Positions 22,301 through 32,622 of a stretch of DNA of 64,000 nt are shown one piece after another. Position 1 is the first letter of the stretch. Every line of letters starts with the position of its first letter. The notes beneath the pieces are model-generated. The model was not told where the DNA came from, ran no database searches, and worked only from the letters and a program-made list of their open reading frames with translations. The position numbers were made by a program, and so were the translations under genes. This stretch comes from Echinometra lucunter (Eukaryota > Echinodermata > Echinoidea > Camarodonta > Echinometridae): positions 19,315,661-19,379,660 of the forward strand of contig CM057169.1 in the NCBI GenBank assembly GCA_029962745.1. Direction: 5' to 3'.

Positions 22301-25300
22301 GGTACGAGTGCAATGGTACGAATATCGCGCGTTCAGCTCTTGACTTGCGTACAACAAGCTGAGTTGGCGTTTACAACATTTGATGTTGAACATATCTGTT
22401 TTGTTGCAGTTGCTGTATCAATCACTACAATCACCAAATCAACCAGATCTGCCTGAAGATGTTAGGATGGACACATTCGCAGGATCAGGTCAAACCATTT
22501 AGGTACTCTTTCTCTCTCTCTTTTTCTTTAATGTAGCAACCATTCAGGTAATTTGGAGTTTTCTTCTGAAAAGTATTCTGTTATTCATTTTTTTTTTCAA
22601 CTTCAAAGATCACAAATAGAATTATTGATCTATGTTTGCATTTGTGATATTTAACCAAGTATTTACCGTACACTATTATCACAATCGTACAATTAAACAG
22701 TCATAATGATTAGTTTTCTCTTTTACCAGGGAACCTGAAAACAGCTAGGATACTTGAGTGATATCTATAGATTAATTATCAACGTCAGTGACTGCACAAA
22801 GGATATCCGAATTTAAAGAAAATATCAAAGGAACAATTCTCATCATTTTCCCCTAAAAATTAATTCAGCAGGCAAAGTGTTAAAAGCCAAATTTTGTGAT
22901 CCTTTGAGGCTTTGTGCTGTGCATGATGCTTGGGGGATATTGGCAACATTCAGTTTTTTGCTTTATATTCTGACTTTAAATGTGGGTCTCAGTTGAAAAC
23001 AAATACAATTGACAAAGTATGCTGTGGTGAATGTTGCATAATCGCCATAGTTATGCATGGTACACATCCTCTGCATACACGTTTGCACAGTACTGTGAAC
23101 TTTGTGAAGTCATGCTCCATAAGAGAGAAGGCTCACCGTATGCAGTTTGCTATTTTCCTGTTTCTATAGGAACCTAAGGGCTGAGATCTACAGGAGCGTA
23201 GTGGTATGGTTGAAGTCGGCAGGTGTGTCATCAGGGTTTGCAACACTAGCTGGTGAAAAGCTGATACATCAGTGTATACAAGATGCTACTCCACCTACAA
23301 ATACCACAAAGGTATAGCCATAGAGTAGTGATATTACAGAGACATTCCAGTATTTGATTTCCTGAGCTTTCAGTAAAACTTTCTTCCAAAAGTCATACTT
23401 GTTAACCTAAAGACTGTTGAAAGATCGTTTTCTGTTGCAGAGTCATTTGGTGGGGAAAAAAAGTTCAATTTTTCTGAATATGAAAAATATCAGCCATTAG
23501 AGGTGTGTAAAAGATTGCTTTCTGTTCTGTTTAAAAGTAGTGTCAGGCTCTAGTGTATCTTGGAAGGTATCAGAAAGAGTGTAACATTGCTGATGTAGCA
23601 AGAATAGATTTGTGATAAATTTACAAATGACTAAAGCTACCTTTTAATGGAAATATTTGGTACTCATAACACAGTCTTAGATAATAATTCAACTTTTTGC
23701 TATCATTTTTATTTTACCTCATTTCAATTTCCCTTCAGCTTGCAAGTGGTGTCCAGGCAAAAACAGATAAGAAGGGAGGCAAGGTGAAGGTGAAGGGTCA
23801 AGCTGCACTAAGTACTGACCTTTCATCCAGAGTTCAGCCTACCGACCAGTACTTCGACAGGGTGCTGTGTCTGACGGCATTACAAGGTGAGATTATGAGC
23901 TTGGAGGCAAGATGGCTAAGTGCCAGGATGGTAATGAAACCATGATATGGACATCACCGTATCAATGAATGCGCCTTTCTCTGCAAATCAACAAGGACAG
24001 TAATGCATTTTGATCGCATTACAAAGCCAAATATTAACACATTGGTTTTCCATCAAATTAGTGATAGATGGACATGTAGTACAGTGGAAACTCGGTATAA
24101 AGAAATCTGATATAACAGTATTCCTGATATAACAAGGTAATATTCCAGTCACAGCTCTTTATGCGTTATTGTTTTTTAACCCTGATATAACAAGATTCCT
24201 GCTATAACAAGGTAATTTTGATGGTCCCAAGGACCTCGTTATACTAAGTTTCCTATGACAGATCGATCCAGGACAAAGGGTTTACTCAAGCAGCTTTGCT
24301 GCATGCAGTTATCTATTTTTTTGTAATAAATATTTGCAGTTATAACTGAAGTAACTCAGGCCTGGCATGTTATGGAAATTGACACAGCTATATGAAATTA
24401 CCAAGAGATATATATTTAAAGACATATTGTTGTCTGATTTCATATGAATTACATGATGGTTCTCATACTAGATTTGATTGAATCGCCAGATAATGTGTGT
24501 TAGCCCAACCCACTGCACTATTAAGATAGGGGGAAACCCCGGTGTAGTGGTCCACCTGCACACCCCCAATCAATTATATCAGGAGGAGAGATCTGATGGT
24601 TACAGTGATTCAGTTTGCTTTTTGCCTCCCACGCACAGGTGACGCAAAAACAATAAATTACATGATATTTTTTTCTGTTTCCTGTCTTCTGTTTCAGCTT
24701 TGAGGCAGCTGGTGCTAACAAGTGGAGTCAAACTGAAGGCCAACCTTCATCAGGTTTGTCAAAGGAAGTTTATTATGTGCATGACAGATGTTTTCAACAT
24801 GGAAAGGTTCCAAATTAGTCATTTCATTATAACCTCTGACAACATAATGGATGTGCATGAAGAGTAGCTTTCATGGTCTCCATTTAAAAAGAATACTTCG
24901 CCTATGTATCATGTAACATGCACTAATACATTGAATAGACCTGTTTACTAATTCTATGAATAATTGTTGAACAAAAGTTTCCCTTGACTACTAAAAAGCT
25001 TGCCAGAGGCTTGTCCAGCCTAGCAACAACTAATGTATGCAAACTGGATTCCATCTATTCTGGTAAACTGAATAGTAGGTAACCAAGGATTCTGGAGAGA
25101 AACATGCATATATTTGAACACATTAGTAAACAGGTCTATTGATAATGATTACTTAATTTTATTAGTAGACATCCAGTTTTTGTCTCAGTTGGTGTTAAAT
25201 TCTAGAACTAATGACCTTTATTTGTAGTTGCACTGTGTATCCAAAAAATAGTGTAATCACTGTATAAGAGTTCATTTTAACACAGTCAGCGGAAAAGATT

Positions 25301-28300
25301 ACCTTTTTGATGAGACTTTCGCCTGCTAGGATCTGCAAGCTTTATCAGATCTTACTGCGGGAATGATGTTCTCCAGCTGGCCGACGTAGCTGGCGCTCGT
25401 CAAAAATCTGAGTCTCATCAAAATGGTAATCTTTTCCGCTGATTGTGTTAAAATGAACTCTTATAGAGTTTAAATGCAGATGAATATCTTCAGTGATAGC
25501 GGAAACGTCGTGGTCTGGTTGTTCTGACTCTCGTCTTTCAATCAGAGGGTCGTGGGTTCGAATCCCAGCCATGGCGTTAATTTCCTTCAGCAAGAAATTC
25601 ATCCACATCATGCTGCACTCAACCCAGGTGAGGTGAATGGGTACCTGGCAGGAATTCATTCCTTGAAATGCTTGTGCGCTGTAAAAGGCTGCCAGGCTAA
25701 AGCTGGGGTAATAATATCCAAGTCCTTTGGTAGCGCATAGAGACGTTATATCAAGAACTGTATATTATTATTAGTGTAATCATTATTTCCAGGATTGTTG
25801 AATGTTATCCAATTCTTCCAGGATGTCTACAAGTTTGTCATCCCTCTGTTGACGAAGATCCAGAGTTGCGATCCATCAGATGTTCCATCACCATACACCT
25901 GCTACGAGTGCAGGCGAGAGCTGTATGGGATAATCCTTGCAGGGGTGCTTGTACCCCATCCCCAGGCTCCATCGCCTCTCAACCTTGCTGTGGCTATCTT
26001 CAGAGAGGGAAAGAATGACGGGAGTCTTGAAGTAAGCTAAGGTTTAGATTTGGGCAATTCCACATCTGAAGCACAAAATCAGCTAATTTAAGATTTATAG
26101 TAAAAATAATGACTTTGATAGTCCTGAATAGCCAAATTATGTTAAAAGAAGCCAACCATAAGAATTCCACCATCTTAAGCAGTATTGGTATAATGCATGT
26201 GTTATTTGACATGGCATTTTTTGCTATTTGAAAGTGACACCATTTTCTGGTAATTCTGTAATACCGAGGAGTGGAGGAGTTCAGGTGAAAGAATGAGCAT
26301 GTTTGCAGAGTATTAAATGATGAGATGAGGTGCAGAGTGCAAAATTAGTGCACAAACTCTAAAAATGTGAGCTACATATCTCTGATTTGTAATTTAATTA
26401 CCTTGGAATTGTCCATTTGTTGTTTCAGTAGTTTGAATTTTTGATAGTGAATGTGCTGTAGCAAGGCATACTTAAACAGATTACTGATCAATCACCAAGT
26501 GCCATCCCAAGCCCTGCTTTGACTATCTCCAGTTCTCGTATGGCAGTAGAAGGTTTGATGGTACACCCCATATTCCTTCTTGGAGATGAGTGTGGTCCTG
26601 AAAAGGACCTACTCGTCCTCTTGATGTTTCAGTAAGCATGTTCTTACCATCCTCAGGTGAATGTGTAGGTTCTTGTCAGGACCACACTCATTTCCAAGAA
26701 AGAATACATGGTGTGACTTGAAGCCTTCTACTGCCATATGTTCTACCACCTTGGAAACCTTCGAAGGATATCCCCAGATCTCATTCTGAGCTTTCCTTAG
26801 CACATTCTAGATAACTTTTCATTAGAAAAACAAAAAGGTTTATTTTCAGAAGAGTATCCTAGTTAAATTTTGATACTGTATAAACTGAACTACTTTTTTT
26901 CAAGATCACTTTTTTCTATGTCTTCTTCCTCATCACAGTTATAAGTTTCTTCTCTTGCTTTACTTTGCTTATCCGGCATCAACAGTGTGACAGGAATCTT
27001 GGTTGTACAACAGATACACCCCTGTACATTTATCCGTGAATGCTGTTTTATACTTTGAAGCACCGTACAGCTGTTGTAGCCAAAGTTTCTGGCAAGAGAA
27101 TTTTTACAAAATCTTCCAGATTTTCTTTACAAAACTTGAACATATCTTTCAAGATATTAGAGAGTTAATAAGAGTAGTCATTACAAAATATCTGAATTAC
27201 TGCACCTACTTGTGTGGGAAACTATTTCTCTTTTTTTCCAATCTGAAAATTAGGTATCCAATGCATGCCAGGAAGCTGCAGTTATCTGTGATGCGATCAT
27301 TCATCCCAGGAGGCCTCCTGTCCCACGTCCCAAATCCCAGGCCCCTCCCACTTCCTTATCACTCCAAGCCCCATCCACTTTTGTATCAGCCGATGCGCAG
27401 ATGCAGGAAGGAGTTGATGTTGTAATGGAAACTGAAGATTCTGGAAGTTCTAGGACTTTGAGCAATCAGAAAGATTCAGGACTGGCACAGCACAAGGTAC
27501 ATATAGCTCCTCCATCTCCACATGGAAGTGCGCAAGCGCCCTCTGTAGAGCAAAGTCATATTTTGTTGGATGCTGACGTTGTGCAGAAACCAGGAATATC
27601 TCAGACTGTACGTGATGGAGGGAGAACTGAAGAGATGATGGTGAAGAAACCAAGAGATGCATCAACAGTTGGTGCAGCAGGAGGAGATGAAAAGGTGAGA
27701 GAGGAGGCAGAAGCAGAGGACAAGGAGGAGGAAGTAGAAGAGGAGGGGGAGGAGGAGGAAGAGGGTGATGGAGAGGAGACGGATGCTGGCTATGAGAAAG
27801 AAGGAACAACAACCGAGGCGACAGAGGTTAATCCCGGAACATCAAGTAGAAAGAGAAGACATGAAACACCTTCAAGCCAACAGGTAGACATATCTTGCAT
27901 GAAATATGTTACTGTTTGATAGTGCCCACAAGTCATGATGCATCCACAGAAACTTATACAGACAGAATCTCATGTAATGATCTTTAAAAAAAATATGATA
28001 TGATTGATAATTGTGCTGTCAGCCCCCCCCCCCCCCCCCACCCATGCTCTTGTAATTAAAGAGTGGCGCAAAGTCAGCAGGTGCTGGCTCGTAAGAATGA
28101 CCTGAAGTCTGATCAAAGGTAAAGTAAAAGCACTGATTTAGGGACACTAATATTGAAATATCTTTGGAGAAATGTTCTCATATATCTGAAATGAATGGCA
28201 GAGAATATTATACATTTGATGTTTTCTCTCATAATTTGTCTTTGATATTATTAATTTAGGGGGCACAAAAACAGTGGAAACTCATTATGAAGAGCTTTGA

Positions 28301-28766
28301 TATAACAAGATTCCTGTTACAAAAACATAATTTTGCTGGTCTTTAATTTCTTTTGTTAACACCGATATGAAAAATATTCCTGATGTAACAAGGCAACGTC
28401 ATGGTCCCAAGATCTTTCTTAATAATTTTTATAGTGTCCACTGTACTATCATATCTGTAAAGAAATATTACCATTTTCTATAAAATGAATTGCAGTAAAG
28501 AATGTAAATGGTAAAGGGTGTAAATGTTCATTTAAAGATCTATCATATGTTGTGGTTAGACAGAATAGGGTGCGCTCAAAAACGACAGTATTAAGCCCCT
28601 AATAAATGCAATGTATAATTGTTATGATTATTTTTATTTTGCATTCAGTGATAGTCTCTTCCTCTCTCTCCCTCCCTGTTTTTTTCAATAGGCAAAGAAA
28701 CCAGCTACAGAGGAAGTGGAATCCATGCTGTCAACATTTATTGATGCTCCTCCGGATGAAGACTAA
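9047..28766 (+). CDS. PELP1: PELP1 / RIX1-type protein, 16 exons
   Basis: Exons: 9047-9184 (or 13985-14122), 14993-15057, 15504-15609, 16283-16435, 17690-17821, 18616-18766, 19453-19585, 20766-20853, 21306-21400, 22410-22502, 23170-23311, 23739-23886, 24698-24753, 25822-26031, 27254-27883, 28692-28766. All have AG/GT borders and compatible phases, giving 804 codons plus TAA. Family hallmarks: a helical RIX1-like region (about 47-570), CFPGPCG (169-175), CRRELY (530-535), an LXXLL-type LGTLL (144-148), an acidic Glu-rich tract (about 715-747), a basic SRKRRH and a C-terminal MLSTFIDAPPDED. Known role of the family: nuclear scaffold of the rixosome (with TEX10, WDR18, LAS1L, SENP3) for 60S maturation, and a nuclear-receptor coregulator in vertebrates. 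It is shorter than human PELP1 (1130 residues), mainly because the Pro-rich middle and the long acidic tail are reduced. Confidence 0.93.
9569..9755. mobile_element. Short hAT-like MITE
   Basis: 187 bp with ends CAGGGAAAAAAA and TTTTTTTCCCTG, flanked by a perfect 8-bp duplication GTAGTCTG (9561-9568 and 9756-9763). The 8-bp duplication and CAGGG ends are typical of the hAT superfamily. The interior has repeated AGGGGCT words. It is absent from the second copy of this segment near 14480-14500. Confidence 0.85.
9889..10388. other. Assembly gap of 500 N
   Basis: Exactly 500 unknown bases, the same length as the gap at 43466-43965, so this is a placeholder and not a measured size. Sequence on both sides belongs to the duplicated PELP1 first-exon region. 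Confidence 0.99.
10973..13654. mobile_element. Large foldback element with arms over 1.1 kb
   Basis: The left arm (about 10973-12316) and right arm (about 12516-13654) are inverted copies of each other, with a unique centre of about 200 bp. The termini are GGGACAACTCGGACCACGGG and CCCGTGGTCCGAGTTGTCCC. The two arms carry mirrored 64-codon open frames (11366-11560 and 13068-13262), as expected from the inverted repeat and not evidence of a gene. The left arm has an extra internal repeat (11760-11960 and 12098-12225). No transposase and no clear target duplication are seen. Confidence 0.85.
13985..14122 (+). CDS. PELP1: PELP1 first coding exon, downstream copy (1b)
   Basis: 46 codons, ATG at 13985 and donor AAA|GTAAGT, same length and phase as 9047-9184. 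The two exons differ at 12 nucleotides and 5 residues (positions 2, 3, 8, 20 and 23) with no stop or frameshift. It is nearer exon 2 (14993), but the foldback element ends only 330 bp upstream of its ATG and may have cut off its promoter. It could be an alternative first exon, a second allele, or a decaying copy. Confidence 0.7.
16621..17120 (+). pseudogene. Decayed partial copies of PELP1 exon 4 in intron 4
   Basis: 16621-16697 resembles the 3' half of exon 4 (16283-16435): it shares TCAACCAC and TTTACTCAATGC, then a stop where the exon has GAG-GAG before its donor. Shorter matches lie at 16771-16810 (GTTGGAGCTTACTC) and 17079-17120 (ATGAGATTGTTAGAGA). Neighbouring words such as CAGTTGGTAGAATACAAGA (16708 and 16898) also recur, so the intron looks like a degenerate tandem array that once included the exon. 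Confidence 0.6.
18060..18300 (+). mobile_element. tRNA-derived SINE, old copy
   Basis: A degenerate B box, GGTTTTGATCC, at 18123-18133, followed by TTGGGCAAGATGTT, CAACCCAGGTGTATC, ATGGGTACC and GCTGGGGTAATAATA. The same tail words occur in the SINEs at 25497, 37945 and 50892. It lies in a PELP1 intron. Confidence 0.7.
18436..18590. repeat. (AAAT)n microsatellite
   Basis: Degenerate AAATAAAT/GATAGATA run ending shortly before the PELP1 exon at 18616. Confidence 0.9.
19015..19229. mobile_element. MITE with GGGGGTGTTTCACAAAG ends
   Basis: Inverted ends GGGGGTGTTTCACAAAGAT and ATCTTTGTGAAACACCCCC. It belongs to the same end type (GGGG..GTTTCAT/CA..AAAG) as 32023-32167, 34652-34978 and 57326-58335. 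It lies in a PELP1 intron. A poly-C/poly-A run follows at 19283-19320. Confidence 0.7.
19982..20095. repeat. 19-bp minisatellite, six copies
   Basis: Six head-to-tail units of AATAATATGTTACATTGAT at 19982, 20001, 20020, 20039, 20058 and 20077. Only the last unit varies clearly. It lies in a PELP1 intron. Confidence 0.95.
20200..20705 (-). mobile_element. tRNA-derived SINE (minus strand) split by a hairpin element
   Basis: On the minus strand a B box (GGTTTGAGTCC, complement of 20624-20634) is followed by GGCAAGACATTAATCTACATT. After the interruption at 20314-20580 the usual tail continues with GCCACTCTACATCC and AATGGGTACCC. The two halves read as one SINE when the hairpin is removed. Confidence 0.7.
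20314..20580. mobile_element. Palindromic MITE inserted in a SINE
   Basis: Arms of about 100 bp (CACTATGAACATGGCGG at 20314 and its complement ending at 20580) surround a loop of about 60 bp. The flanks share AAT on both sides, consistent with a 3-bp target duplication in the SINE. No coding capacity. Confidence 0.75.
21772..21946. repeat. Hairpin element with ATGGTACGAG arms
   Basis: Nested inverted repeats: ACAAATAGCGAAT/ATTCGCTATTTGT outside, ATGGTACGAGATTTCGCAT in the middle, and TTCTATTCAACTCGGCTTCG near the centre. The ATGGTACGA word recurs at 22290-22320, after a short stretch with no gene. It lies in a PELP1 intron. Confidence 0.65.
24082..24255. mobile_element. TA-flanked mariner/pogo-like MITE
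   Basis: Starts CAGTGGAAACTCGGTATAA after TA and runs through GATATAACAAGG words to a degraded ATACTAAGTTTCC end. It matches 31233-31408. It lies in a PELP1 intron. Confidence 0.75.
25264..25464. repeat. Palindromic element next to a SINE
   Basis: Arms of about 50 bp (ATAAGAGTTCATTTTAACAC and GTGTTAAAATGAACTCTTAT) enclose about 100 bp. It is followed within 35 bp by the SINE at 25497. Non-coding. Confidence 0.7.
25497..25765 (+). mobile_element. tRNA-derived SINE
   Basis: An A-box-like TGGTCTGGTTG at 25511 and a perfect B box GGTTCGAATCC at 25555-25565 give a tRNA-like head. A body follows with CAACCCAGGTGAGG, AATGGGTACCTGGCAGG and GCTGGGGTAATAATA, ending in a TATTATTATTAG tail. The head has no complete tRNA cloverleaf, so it is not called as a tRNA gene. 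Confidence 0.85.
26539..26740. repeat. Inverted repeat in a PELP1 intron
   Basis: Arms of about 60 bp (TATGGCAGTAGAAGG at 26539 and CCTTCTACTGCCATA ending near 26739, plus GAGTGTGGTCCTGA/TCAGGACCACACTC) surround a loop of about 75 bp. Probably a MITE; no target duplication was found. Confidence 0.65.
28272..28443. mobile_element. TA-flanked mariner/pogo-like MITE, degraded
   Basis: Begins CAGTGGAAACTCATTATGA and ends GTCCACTG, with GATATAACAAGATTCCTG and ATGGTCCCAAG words inside, as in the copies at 24082 and 31233. It lies in the last PELP1 intron. Confidence 0.65.
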
Positions 28767-29636
28767 CTTTTACTTGGGGGGGGGGGATGGGGTTGGGAGT
28801 GGTTATATTCTAACCTTTTATAGGTTGGGTAAAAAAAGGTTATGAAAAAGTGGACAAGCATATTCGTTTGACCCCCATCGCATTTATCAGTACTGTAATT
28901 TACATGACATAACATAATACATTACAAAACTGTGTTTTGTTTTTGTTTTTCTTTTAGTGTAGAGGGCACAAAGGTGATTAATTTAAATCAAAATGGAAAC
29001 ATCATTCATCTAATGTTCTGGAAAAAAAGTGATAAATTTGTCTGTTAGAACTATTCTGCTTTAGATTTATACTTGAAATTCATTGTTCTTTTTTGAGGGT
29101 TGAAGTTGAGTATTTACAAGAGGAAAGTCAGAGAATGAGAATTAGTCAGATCATATAACTGTTGTTGGCATGTCATGTGACTGGTACGTCATTGCATTTC
29201 GCAGCTGATCAGGCCTTTCCTTTGAATGGAATATGTGTACTGTGAACAGCATGTAGTTTTCATACTAATATTCACAAACAGATTCACATTCTTGAATATC
29301 TCTAATCCGATTGGAATTTCTTGCAAAATGCTCGTTATACATGAACAGTCGATACTGAGATGGTGAGGCTCTTATAAGGAATTATTCAAATGTTAAAAAG
29401 TTTAAAGAAACAGAAACTCATATGTTGTAGAGACCGAAGCAGTGTGAAGACTTTATGTATCAATAATCTTCTGCCGTCCAGTGACGAAAGGAAGCAACTC
29501 TGATTTTTTTCTTACCGTAATGTGGGGTACTTTGTTGTATACTGTACATGATGATGAAGAAATTAAGGTCACATGACCCCCAATTTCCGTAATATGGACC
29601 CGTCAGACGAAGCAATCACGTAGATTTCCACATCAT
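28767..29636. other. PELP1 3' flank
   Basis: After the PELP1 stop there is a poly-G run (28778-28786) and AT-rich sequence with no supported gene. It probably contains the 3' untranslated region, but no strong poly-A signal close to the stop was identified. Confidence 0.5.
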
Positions 29637-30465
29637 GGGTTCTCACTGGAAAAAAAATCCACACACGGTTCCCACTCTACATAAAGCGTGGAAGTTTCGG
29701 AAGTTTTACGGAATAACACCTAAAGTTAGGTGTGGCGGCAGTACATGCTATAGTAAAAGGATGAAAAATACTTCTTGGTAAGCAGGAGTTATCTACTAAT
29801 GGCATAAAAGTAAAAATACATTGCCAAAAAGCAAAACAATCTGTGACATTTATCATTATTGTTAGGGGTATATACTCCCAATATTTTTTTTACCCTTGTT
29901 GTCACGCATGGTGCAGCAATTTCACACATGGTTCTTCCTTGTCTGAAACCCTTTACGCATGGTATTGGAACCATGGGTGTTATGTACTGGTGAGAACCAT
30001 GCATACAGTGAAATATTTCTTTATTTACTAAGAAACTCATTCTACAGAGTTGCTTTCTTTTGTCAATGGATGGCAGTCTATATTTATCAATTCTATCTTT
30101 AGAATTGTGATCATGGTTCTCGCCAGTACATAACACCCATGGTTCCAATACCATGCGTAAAGGCTTTCAGACAAGGAAGAACCATGTGTGAAATTGCTGC
30201 ACCATGCATGGCAACAAGGGTAAAAAAATATTGGAGCATACATTCCTAACAATAATGATAAATGTCACAGATTGTTTTGCTTTTCGGCAATGTATTTTTA
30301 CTTTTATGCCATTAAACAACTCCTGCAAGAAGTATTTTTCATCCTTTTACTTTAGCATGTACTGCCGCCACACCTAACTTTAGGTGTTATTCCGTAAAAC
30401 TTGCGAAACTTCCACGCTTTGCGCAGAGTGGGAACCGTGTGTGGATTTTTTTCTAGTGAGAACCC
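29637..30465. mobile_element. Foldback element with arms of about 360 bp
   Basis: The left arm (29637-30001) and right arm (30112-30465) are inverted copies with a loop of about 110 bp. The ends are GGGTTCTCACTGG and CTAGTGAGAACCC. The arms contain AACCATGGGTGTTATGTACT and its complement. No transposase. It lies between the convergent PELP1 and RNF168-like genes. Confidence 0.85.
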
Positions 30466-31015
30466 TGATTGTGATGTTGCTATTCTTTGATTTTATATAT
30501 GTTTTGGGAAACTTGCGTCAAAAGGAGACATGCCCACACAGACTACAGACAAAAATTCAGAATAGGGGGAAGTGAAAACTGTGTTGCTTTTGTTCGTTTC
30601 ATGGTTTCTGCTTTCATTATCTTCAAAGCTATTAGCATCTGTAAAACCTTCCAAAATATTTTTTATGAAGTTGTTTGTGGAAGAAGCACTTTACAAGTAC
30701 TCACGAACTGATGGTTCATTTTTCTTCTGTCACTTAATAAAGATGTTAAATTCTTTATAACGCTAGTTTTCCTCTTTTTTGTGTGTGAATGCAAGCTGAC
30801 TTTTTTTCTCAAACATTCTCCATTTGTTTTCCTTGATTCTTCTGCTCTGGGTGAGATCACCTCTGACATAATTCCCGAGATATACTGTAAAACCAGGAAA
30901 TTTCACGTGCTTGAAACCTTTTCAGATTTCTTGAGTAATTACAGTTTTCTAGAGATTCTTATTGTGATGTAGTGGAATCATAGTTAAAGTACTTAATTTA
31001 GGCATTTCATGCATG

Positions 31016-31533
31016 CGGAGCTGCCAACCTCATTTGGAAAAAAATCCTATTCTTTATTTTTAAAATCCCATTTTCAAGTCAAAAATCCTATTTTTAGCTT
31101 GAAAATTCAAAACATACAAGTGTGATTCCTTTGCCAATCTGCATAATATCCCAACTAAAATACAACATTCACCTACTTAATTATTTTGATCCCCCCACTT
31201 TTACATTGTACTTCTTCATTTAAAATGATATACAGTGGAAACTCGGTATAACGAGGTCCTTGGGACCATCAAAATTACCTTGTTATAGCAGGAATCTTGT
31301 TATATCGGGGTTAAAAAACAATAGAATATAAAGAGCTGGGACCAAAATATTACCTTGTTATATCAGGAATATTGTTATATCAGATCTCTTTATACCGAGT
31401 TTCCACTGTACAGTACAAAATGCACAAGTAGAATACACTGAGCATTGAGGTAAACTAAAATGTTTATAATATAACATGAAAATAAGATCAAAATTACAGG
31501 ATAAAATCCTACATGTACTAGTTGGCAGGACTG
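31016..31533. mobile_element. MITE with GAGCTGCCAA ends, 6-bp duplication, copy A
   Basis: Ends CGGAGCTGCCAA and TTGGCAGGACTG, flanked by TGCATG at 31010-31015 and 31534-31539. It has the same family ends as 464-690. It is interrupted by a TA-flanked MITE (31233-31408). The equivalent in copy B is 44028-44440, which lacks that insertion but keeps about 90 bp missing here. Confidence 0.8.
31233..31408. mobile_element. TA-flanked mariner/pogo-like MITE, present only in copy A
   Basis: 176 bp with ends CAGTGGAAACTCGGTATAA and TTATACCGAGTTTCCACTG in near-perfect inversion, flanked by TA at 31231-31232 and 31409-31410. Copy B shows the uninterrupted site near 44230, so this is a clean insertion polymorphism. 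It is the best-preserved member of this family in the window. Confidence 0.92.
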
Positions 31534-32022
31534 TGCATGTTTCTTACTCCCAAATGACTGTTGCAGATATTTTGTAAGAATTTCATGTTTTATTCTATAG
31601 TTCCTGGTTCTACAATACTGAACAGTGAACTCCAATAACACAATCAGACAAACTGGTCAGTGATACGATTTTCTAATAATTGGTTTATTTATTCATTTCC
31701 ATGAAAGTATTCCATTTGAACCAATAATAAAAACTGATAATTTCTTACAAAAATATTTCAAAAATAGATCACAATAAAACTATTAACACGGAAGATGTAG
31801 AAAGCATTTGGCAAGTGATATATATATATTGTTTTATATTCAACCACAACAAAGACTAAGGGAAAAAAAAAATTATTTAGAGGCCACTCCACTGTAACGA
31901 AGGAGGGACACAATGATAGTTTGAAATTCTGGTTTCATTTCACTCAATAAAGTGTACATGCAGGCTTGTTTGTATTTTAATACCCACCATGTTTATGCAC
32001 AACACATTATACAGCGAAACCT

Positions 32023-32167
32023 GGGGAGCGTTTCATAAAGTGTCTTGTTGGTGAATTTTACTGACAAATTTGCTCTCAGCCAATCGGATTCAAGAACTTC
32101 ATTAGCTTATACAGTACCAGTTGTCAGTAAAAGAATCACTGACAAGAAACTTCATGAAATGCTCCCC
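32023..32167. mobile_element. MITE with GGGGAGCGTTTCATAAAG ends (copy A)
   Basis: Inverted ends GGGGAGCGTTTCATAAAGTG and CTTCATGAAATGCTCCCC. Its interior, with ACTGACAAATTTGCTCT, also occurs at 43345-43465 and 56245-56365. The copy B equivalent is at 44922-45066. Confidence 0.7.
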
Positions 32168-32277
32168 TGCATAATAAAGACCACTCCAGGGTTACAACAT
32201 GGTCTTTACAGGTAGTCTCTGACTTATCATTTCCGACAGTCGTGGGGCTTGTGCTCTCACCAAAGCACGACTTCTAG

Positions 32278-32622
32278 GAGACACCTCGGAGACGTCTCAG
32301 AAACAAGGTGACAACCAATTTGTCTGGAAGCCATAAGGACATCGCCGCAATGTCTCCGAGATGTCTCCTCAGTCGCGGTGACATCCTTGTGATGTCTCTG
32401 CGACATCCTTGTGACATCTCCGCAACGTCGCGGATAAAAACAATCTCCACAACTGATGGAGACGTCGTGGAGACCTGCTGGAGACTAAGAAAAGTCTGCA
32501 AAAAAATCGAACATGTTTAAACTTCTCGCGACTCCCCAGAAACCCTATGGCAAGTCTCAAGGAGATGTCTCCGCAACCAGCGGAGACTCGATTCACAAAG
32601 TAGTCTCCAAGCCGGTGAGATA
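32278..32622. repeat. GAGAC/GTCTC-rich segment (copy A)
   Basis: About 345 bp dense in GAGACGTC, GAGATGTCTCC and GACATCCTTGTGA words on both strands, with unusually high local GC. Open frames here are by-products of the repeats. Copy B is at 45178-45548. Function unknown; a repeat family is likely. The rest of 31540-34651 is AT-rich with no supported gene and may include the 3' untranslated region of the RNF gene. Confidence 0.55.

Noticed and set aside
25497..25580. Possible tRNA gene with a perfect B box
   Set aside because: No full cloverleaf, and it continues into a SINE body shared with other loci.
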